DNA from: Fibrobacter sp. UWB5
GTDB taxonomy: Bacteria > Fibrobacterota > Fibrobacteria > Fibrobacterales > Fibrobacteraceae
Direction of reading: 5' to 3'
Assembly: GCF_002210295.1 (NCBI RefSeq)
Contig: NZ_MWQH01000001.1
Coordinates: 682,001-746,000, forward strand
DNA length: 64,000 nucleotides
Shown here piece by piece: positions 59,770 through 64,000 of the stretch. How positions within the stretch are numbered: position 1 is the first letter of the stretch; each line of letters starts with the position of its first letter. The notes under the pieces were generated by a model. The model did no database searches, had not been told where the DNA came from, and saw only the letters and a program-made list of their open reading frames with translations. The position numbers were made by a program, and so were the translations under genes.

Positions 59770-62700
59770 GTGTTTTTTGAAGGTCTAAAACGCTTGTGGC
59801 CGGTGGCGACTGTCGCCCTTGCCGTAGGAATCGCCTGGTCCCAGAGCGATTCTGTTTCGGTTGTGTCTGCAAGCGATGCCGAGACGTCTGAACCGGATCC
59901 GGCAGAGACCGAATGGCAGCCGACTTACCAGTATATTGCGTTACCGCCCTCGGTGAACCCGTTGAACGGCTTGTTGCCGTTTGGTGGCATCGGATCTTCG
60001 CCCACGCTCATGAGTACGAGCAAGGGGCAGGTCTTTAGCCACGATATCGATGTATCTACCCGTGAAATGGACGTGAGCGAAAAACGCGTGAACTCCGTTT
60101 CTCGCGATACGACGACCTTGTGGACGGCGCATTACCCCGAACTGGCGGACTACGTGTCGGACATGTACAGCGTGGGCCAGAAGAGCCTGTGGTTGAACGA
60201 CTTGGTCGGTAAGGCGAACGACGGTTACGAGACCCCCGAGACCGGTTCGGTGTTCGACATTACGATTCCGGTGACGATGCCTGCGTGGATGCGCGACTTT
60301 GGCCTCGACAAACCGAAGCTGATGCTCCAGGGGACCATGGACATTCGCTTGAAGGGTTACGGCGAAAAGGACGATGCCGAGGGTAGCACGAACACGAGCC
60401 TGTGGCCGAGCCCGACTTTGAACTACACGCCGAACTTCATGGTGAAGGGTAAAATCGGTCCGTACATCACGGTTGAAATCAACAACGTGGAAGAAGGCCT
60501 CGGTGCCCGCAACCAAGTGCGCGTGGTTTACGAAGAATCTTACAAGGACGAATTTGAAGACTACATTCTGCAGCGCGTAGAAGCTGGTACTACGAACCTC
60601 GCTTTGACGGGTACGGAACTCACGGGTTACTCCGAGAACCACCAGGGCTTGTTCGGTATCAAGGCCGACTGGAAGTTGGGCGACTGGCGCCTGACCACCA
60701 TTGCCTCGCAGGATGGTGGCGACCAGGAAGAATACAGCCTTAAGGCTAGCGAATCGACGACAGAATTCCAGATTCTTGATAAAGGCTTTGTCGCATACCG
60801 CTACTACTTCTTGAACAACGAGGCTAGGAACACTTACATCAAGGAAGTCTCGCTTTCGGGCAGAAAGACTTCGAGCTATAAGGCGACAAGCCTGAAGCTT
60901 TATAAGCGCAGCGCGACGAACTCCAAGGAAGTCATCGACAACGTGTACGTCAGGTACGTGACACCGAACGGGAAGACGGTTGTCAAGAAAGTGGAACGAT
61001 TGGCCGAAATCAAGAACACCAACAACGACGTGTTCTCTTACGACGAAAAAACGGGCGTGCTCAAGATTAACGGCGTGAACCGCAATACCTTGCTTGCTGC
61101 AAGCTGGGCTGAAGACCGCGATGGTAAGACTGCCGTGAAAGAAGGCGATACGATTGCGCTTGTGCAGTGGGACGCCACCCTTTCGGAACTCGTGGACATC
61201 GACAAGTTGATGTTGCGTAACGTGTATTCCATCGGTATTTCGGATGCAAGCTCTTCGAGCTTTGTGCTGCGCATGAAAAACAAGGCGGGCATTTCTGGAG
61301 ACTTCCTCAAGAAACTCGGCCTGGTGGATACCACGACGGGAACCCCCTTGGTAAACGACGCTACGATCTTTAAGAAAGACGCTGCCGGTAATTACACGGG
61401 CGAAATGTGGCTGCCTTGTAAATCGAGAGATGACGCTGTTTATGCCGGAAAATCCAACAAGGACGAACTGGCCCGTCAGAACTGCTTGGAACCGTTGCGT
61501 AACCTGGACTCTTCGGTGGCCATGGCTCAGCTCTATACGTTGCCGGTCTACAACCTTTCTCGCTATACGAACCGATTCTACTTTGAATCCGTGGGTAAGC
61601 GCCGCAGCTCCACCTTGAGCGTGCGCGACCCGAGCTCCAGCTATTCCGTGAGCGGTAATTCCTGTATGGATATTTCGCCGGGAACCGAAAAGGTGACGGC
61701 GGGCTCTACGACCCTTATTCGCGGTACCGACTACGAAGTCAACTACGAACTCGGCCAGATTGAACTTTTGAGCGAACGCGCCCTCGACCCGAACAAGGAA
61801 ATTAAGGTCAGTTACGAATGCGAACCCCTGTTTGAAATCGACAACAAGCTGTTGCTTGGTGCCCGTGCAGAACTCCCGCTGGACTTGTACGGCATGGGTG
61901 CGGGTTCCGTGCTCGGCATTACCGCCTTGTACAAGAGCCAGAGCACGACTGCCCAGACTCCGACGCTTGGCAACGAACCGTATTCCAGCGTGCTGTGGGG
62001 CATGAACCTCCGCTTGCAGGATACCGTGCCTGCTCTCACGGAACTGGTGAACTTGATTCCGGGCATTAACACCACAGCCCAGTCCAGCTGGCGCTACGAA
62101 GCGGAATTTGCCGCTAGCCGCCACAATGCGAACACGAGTGACGACCAGTCCGCCTTGGTCGAAGATTTCGAAGCGACGGCATCGGGACTTACGTATCCGC
62201 TGTCTAGACTTTCTTGGTACCACGCATCGCCTCCGGGCGGTATCGAATCGAATGCTTCTACCTATATCAAGAGCCAGGACTACCGTCACCAAGGTGAATT
62301 CATTTGGCACAGCAACAATACGGAGCTGTACAAGAACATTTATCCGGCGGTGGGCAATTCCGATGTCGATAACCAGCACTTGACTGTGCTCAAGATGACT
62401 CTCAGGGCAAACGACAATCTGTCGGGTAATTCCTGGGGCGGTATCATGCGCCCGAACAGCAGCTATTACCAAGACTTGAGCGACATGAAATACATTGAAG
62501 TCGTGGCGCGCGGTAATGTGGGCTCCATTTACCTTGACCTTGGTTTGATCAGCGAAGACCTTTCGATTAGCGGTGATGCGCCGAACGGATTCTACGACGG
62601 CGAAAACGACTTGGGTACAACGACCGCCTTGCATGACAGAGGCTTAGATAACAAGACCGGTTCTGAAGAAGAACGTATTGAATGGATTTGCCAAGGCGAT

Positions 62701-64000
62701 GAATGTAAGATTAAGCAGAGGCACAATACGACGAATACGGATGCCTCTACAACTGATATTTCCCGCGATAACTATGACGATGATTTGGACGATGAAAGCG
62801 ATCCGCCGGTCAATATTAACGGTACCGAAAAGAACTCGGGCGAACGCACCTACGATACCGAAGATATCAACAAGAACGGTTCTTTGGACAGGGACATTAG
62901 CTTTGTCCGTTACCGCATCGACTTGTCCGACACGACGGCTCAACTTGAAAAGCTGAAAAACGGCTGGCGCAAGTGGCGCATTTACCTGGACCAGTACGAT
63001 ACCATTGTTTCGCAGACGGGTAGCGATTACCGGACGATTCTTTCGGAAGCCCAGTACAGCAGGCTTTGGCTCGGCAAGTTGAATAATGGCGTTGCCGAAG
63101 CCAAGGTGCAGATTGTGCAACTTGCCGTGGTCGGTAATGCCTGGGAAGAACGCACGGTTGCCGACTTCTACAAGACGACCTCGTCGGAACATTCTCAGAT
63201 TGCCGAAGTGAACGGCCTTGAAATGAAGGTGACTGAAAATGTCGCCTCTAGGGACAATACCTATATCAGCGTTTCGACTATCAACAACCGCGAAGATTCG
63301 AACAAATATCACAAGTCGCCCAACACGCGCACCGAACGCGATTCCGATTCCAACGCTCCGCTCAAGGAAACGGCTCTCGTGCTGGATTACCATGACATGA
63401 GCCCGGGCCAGGAAGTGGGCGTGACCCGTATTTTCGAAACGGATGTGAAGGACCTTTCGAGCTACCGTTCCCTCAAGATGGAAATTCACTATGCCGATAG
63501 CTCGGGATCTGAAAATGTGCCGGTTCGCTTTGCTATCCAGTTCGGTGAAGGCTCGTTGGAAGGTTCGAACGATTACTACGAATGGAGTTTCCGCCCGGTC
63601 AACTATAATTGCAACAAGGGCAAGGAACGCGAACAGGATTGCCATGAACGCAACTGGCTCGACAACGCCTTTGCCATGGACTTGGTCGACTTTACGAACT
63701 TGAAGCGCGGCCGCCGTCCGCCTTACATGAATGCGGTCGAAAAAGATCTGGGTGGTGAACGCGAAGAAAAGTTGCGCTTGGTGGGTAACCCCTCGATTAC
63801 CAGCGTCGACTGGATGCGCTTTGTGATTATTGCCGATTCTAACGCCTCGGCAGAGGACATTAAGGGGACGTTCTGGATTGATGACCTGCGCCTTTCGGAT
63901 ATGGATACCGAATGGGGCTATGCCGCCCGTACGAGCGGCCAGGTCAACTTTGCCGACTTTATTTCGCTTTCTGGTGCTATCCGTTACCAGGACGGTAACT
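59770..64000 (+). CDS. sprA: SprA-like type IX secretion outer-membrane translocon (N-terminal part)
   Basis: At least 1410 codons, cut by the window edge. GTG 59770 is the first usable start: an in-frame TAG lies at 59758-59760. The N-terminus (FFEGLKRLWPVATVALAVGIAWS) is a signal peptide. Family landmarks are ALTGTELTGYSENHQGLFGI (~279-298, nt ~60603), the ASQDGGDQEEYSL stretch after it, DYEVNYELGQIELLSE (~655-670), EDFEATASGLTYPLS (nt ~62162) and TFWIDDLRLSD (nt ~63870), which follow the order seen in SprA/Sov proteins. SprA is the very large barrel through which type IX cargo crosses the outer membrane. No stop or frameshift is seen in the part checked. Confidence 0.88.
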   Translation, partial: MFFEGLKRLWPVATVALAVGIAWSQSDSVSVVSASDAETSEPDPAETEWQPTYQYIALPPSVNPLNGLLPFGGIGSSPTLMSTSKGQVFSHDIDVSTREMDVSEKRVNSVSRDTTTLWTAHYPELADYVSDMYSVGQKSLWLNDLVGKANDGYETPETGSVFDITIPVTMPAWMRDFGLDKPKLMLQGTMDIRLKGYGEKDDAEGSTNTSLWPSPTLNYTPNFMVKGKIGPYITVEINNVEEGLGARNQVRVVYEESYKDEFEDYILQRVEAGTTNLALTGTELTGYSENHQGLFGIKADWKLGDWRLTTIASQDGGDQEEYSLKASESTTEFQILDKGFVAYRYYFLNNEARNTYIKEVSLSGRKTSSYKATSLKLYKRSATNSKEVIDNVYVRYVTPNGKTVVKKVERLAEIKNTNNDVFSYDEKTGVLKINGVNRNTLLAASWAEDRDGKTAVKEGDTIALVQWDATLSELVDIDKLMLRNVYSIGISDASSSSFVLRMKNKAGISGDFLKKLGLVDTTTGTPLVNDATIFKKDAAGNYTGEMWLPCKSRDDAVYAGKSNKDELARQNCLEPLRNLDSSVAMAQLYTLPVYNLSRYTNRFYFESVGKRRSSTLSVRDPSSSYSVSGNSCMDISPGTEKVTAGSTTLIRGTDYEVNYELGQIELLSERALDPNKEIKVSYECEPLFEIDNKLLLGARAELPLDLYGMGAGSVLGITALYKSQSTTAQTPTLGNEPYSSVLWGMNLRLQDTVPALTELVNLIPGINTTAQSSWRYEAEFAASRHNANTSDDQSALVEDFEATASGLTYPLSRLSWYHASPPGGIESNASTYIKSQDYRHQGEFIWHSNNTELYKNIYPAVGNSDVDNQHLTVLKMTLRANDNLSGNSWGGIMRPNSSYYQDLSDMKYIEVVARGNVGSIYLDLGLISEDLSISGDAPNGFYDGENDLGTTTALHDRGLDNKTGSEEERIEWICQGDECKIKQRHNTTNTDASTTDISRDNYDDDLDDESDPPVNINGTEKNSGERTYDTEDINKNGSLDRDISFVRYRIDLSDTTAQLEKLKNGWRKWRIYLDQYDTIVSQTGSDYRTILSEAQYSRLWLGKLNNGVAEAKVQIVQLAVVGNAWEERTVADFYKTTSSEHSQIAEVNGLEMKVTENVASRDNTYISVSTINNREDSNKYHKSPNTRTERDSDSNAPLKETALVLDYHDMSPGQEVGVTRIFETDVKDLSSYRSLKMEIHYADSSGSENVPVRFAIQFGEGSLEGSNDYYEWSFRPVNYNCNKGKEREQDCHERNWLDNAFAMDLVDFTNLKRGRRPPYMNAVEKDLGGEREEKLRLVGNPSITSVDWMRFVIIADSNASAEDIKGTFWIDDLRLSDMDTEWGYAARTSGQVNFADFISLSGAIRYQDGN

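Noticed and set aside
59941-62634. 897-codon open frame on the minus strand
   Set aside because: It lies wholly antisense to the SprA-like gene, has no recognisable domain and is rich in His/Arg/Val as expected from the reverse of a gene with biased codons.

Overview
The window reads as chromosomal DNA of a Gram-negative, diderm, probably fibre-degrading bacterium of the Fibrobacter type (Fibrobacterota, FCB group). This is inferred from a SprA-type type IX secretion translocon, many lipoproteins with poly-Ser linkers, PEGA-domain envelope proteins, an rfbB that looks Bacteroidota-like, and near-even base composition. I see no rRNA, tRNA, CRISPR array, insertion sequence or prophage. Genes are dense and many are translationally coupled (stop/start overlaps such as ATGA and TAAATG).

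Layout. 3-4544: end of a secreted protein, then a three-gene phosphorelay (7TM-PAS histidine kinase, stand-alone receiver, sigma-54 activator with a degenerate receiver). 4528-7537: replicative helicase dnaB and an MlaE/MlaF-type lipid ABC pair. 7686-11628: a Cys-rich surface lipoprotein, a DedA membrane protein and an outer-membrane/TPR-like protein. 11712-17279 (minus): a five-gene operon of three related lipoproteins and two PEGA proteins. 17308-18984: xseB, an orphan Opp/Dpp-type ATPase, hisH. 19018-23915: surface-polysaccharide genes rfbB, rfbC, a Wzb-like phosphatase, a Wza-like exporter and manC. 24013-28106: alpha/beta hydrolase, acyltransferase and the BatA/BatB von Willebrand proteins.

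28371-34102 is the most interesting region: DUF4956 membrane protein, HlyD-like adaptor, TolC-like outer-membrane protein, a VTC-type (polyphosphate polymerase fold) enzyme with its tunnel residues intact, and a lipoprotein with three lamin-tail-like domains. This looks like a little-described trans-envelope system. It is followed by a second export cassette (34237-39488: TolC, HlyD, two ABC-2 permeases, no ATPase).

39536-49480 holds housekeeping and envelope maintenance: YugP-like protease, scpA, glmS, an FKBP lipoprotein, an M23 peptidase, two tandem S41 proteases and a leucine-rich-repeat protein. 49747-51639 is an AIPR-family (abortive infection) protein. 51961-57721 is a triplet of paralogous two-domain lipoproteins with clear signs of duplication and sequence exchange. 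57856-59475 is an acyl-CoA carboxylase carboxyltransferase. From 59770 to the window edge runs the N-terminal part of a SprA-like type IX secretion protein.

Across the window a TATATT-like box recurs a short distance upstream of first genes of transcription units; it may be the local -10 element. Function calls rest on motifs and family knowledge read by eye; no database search was run.
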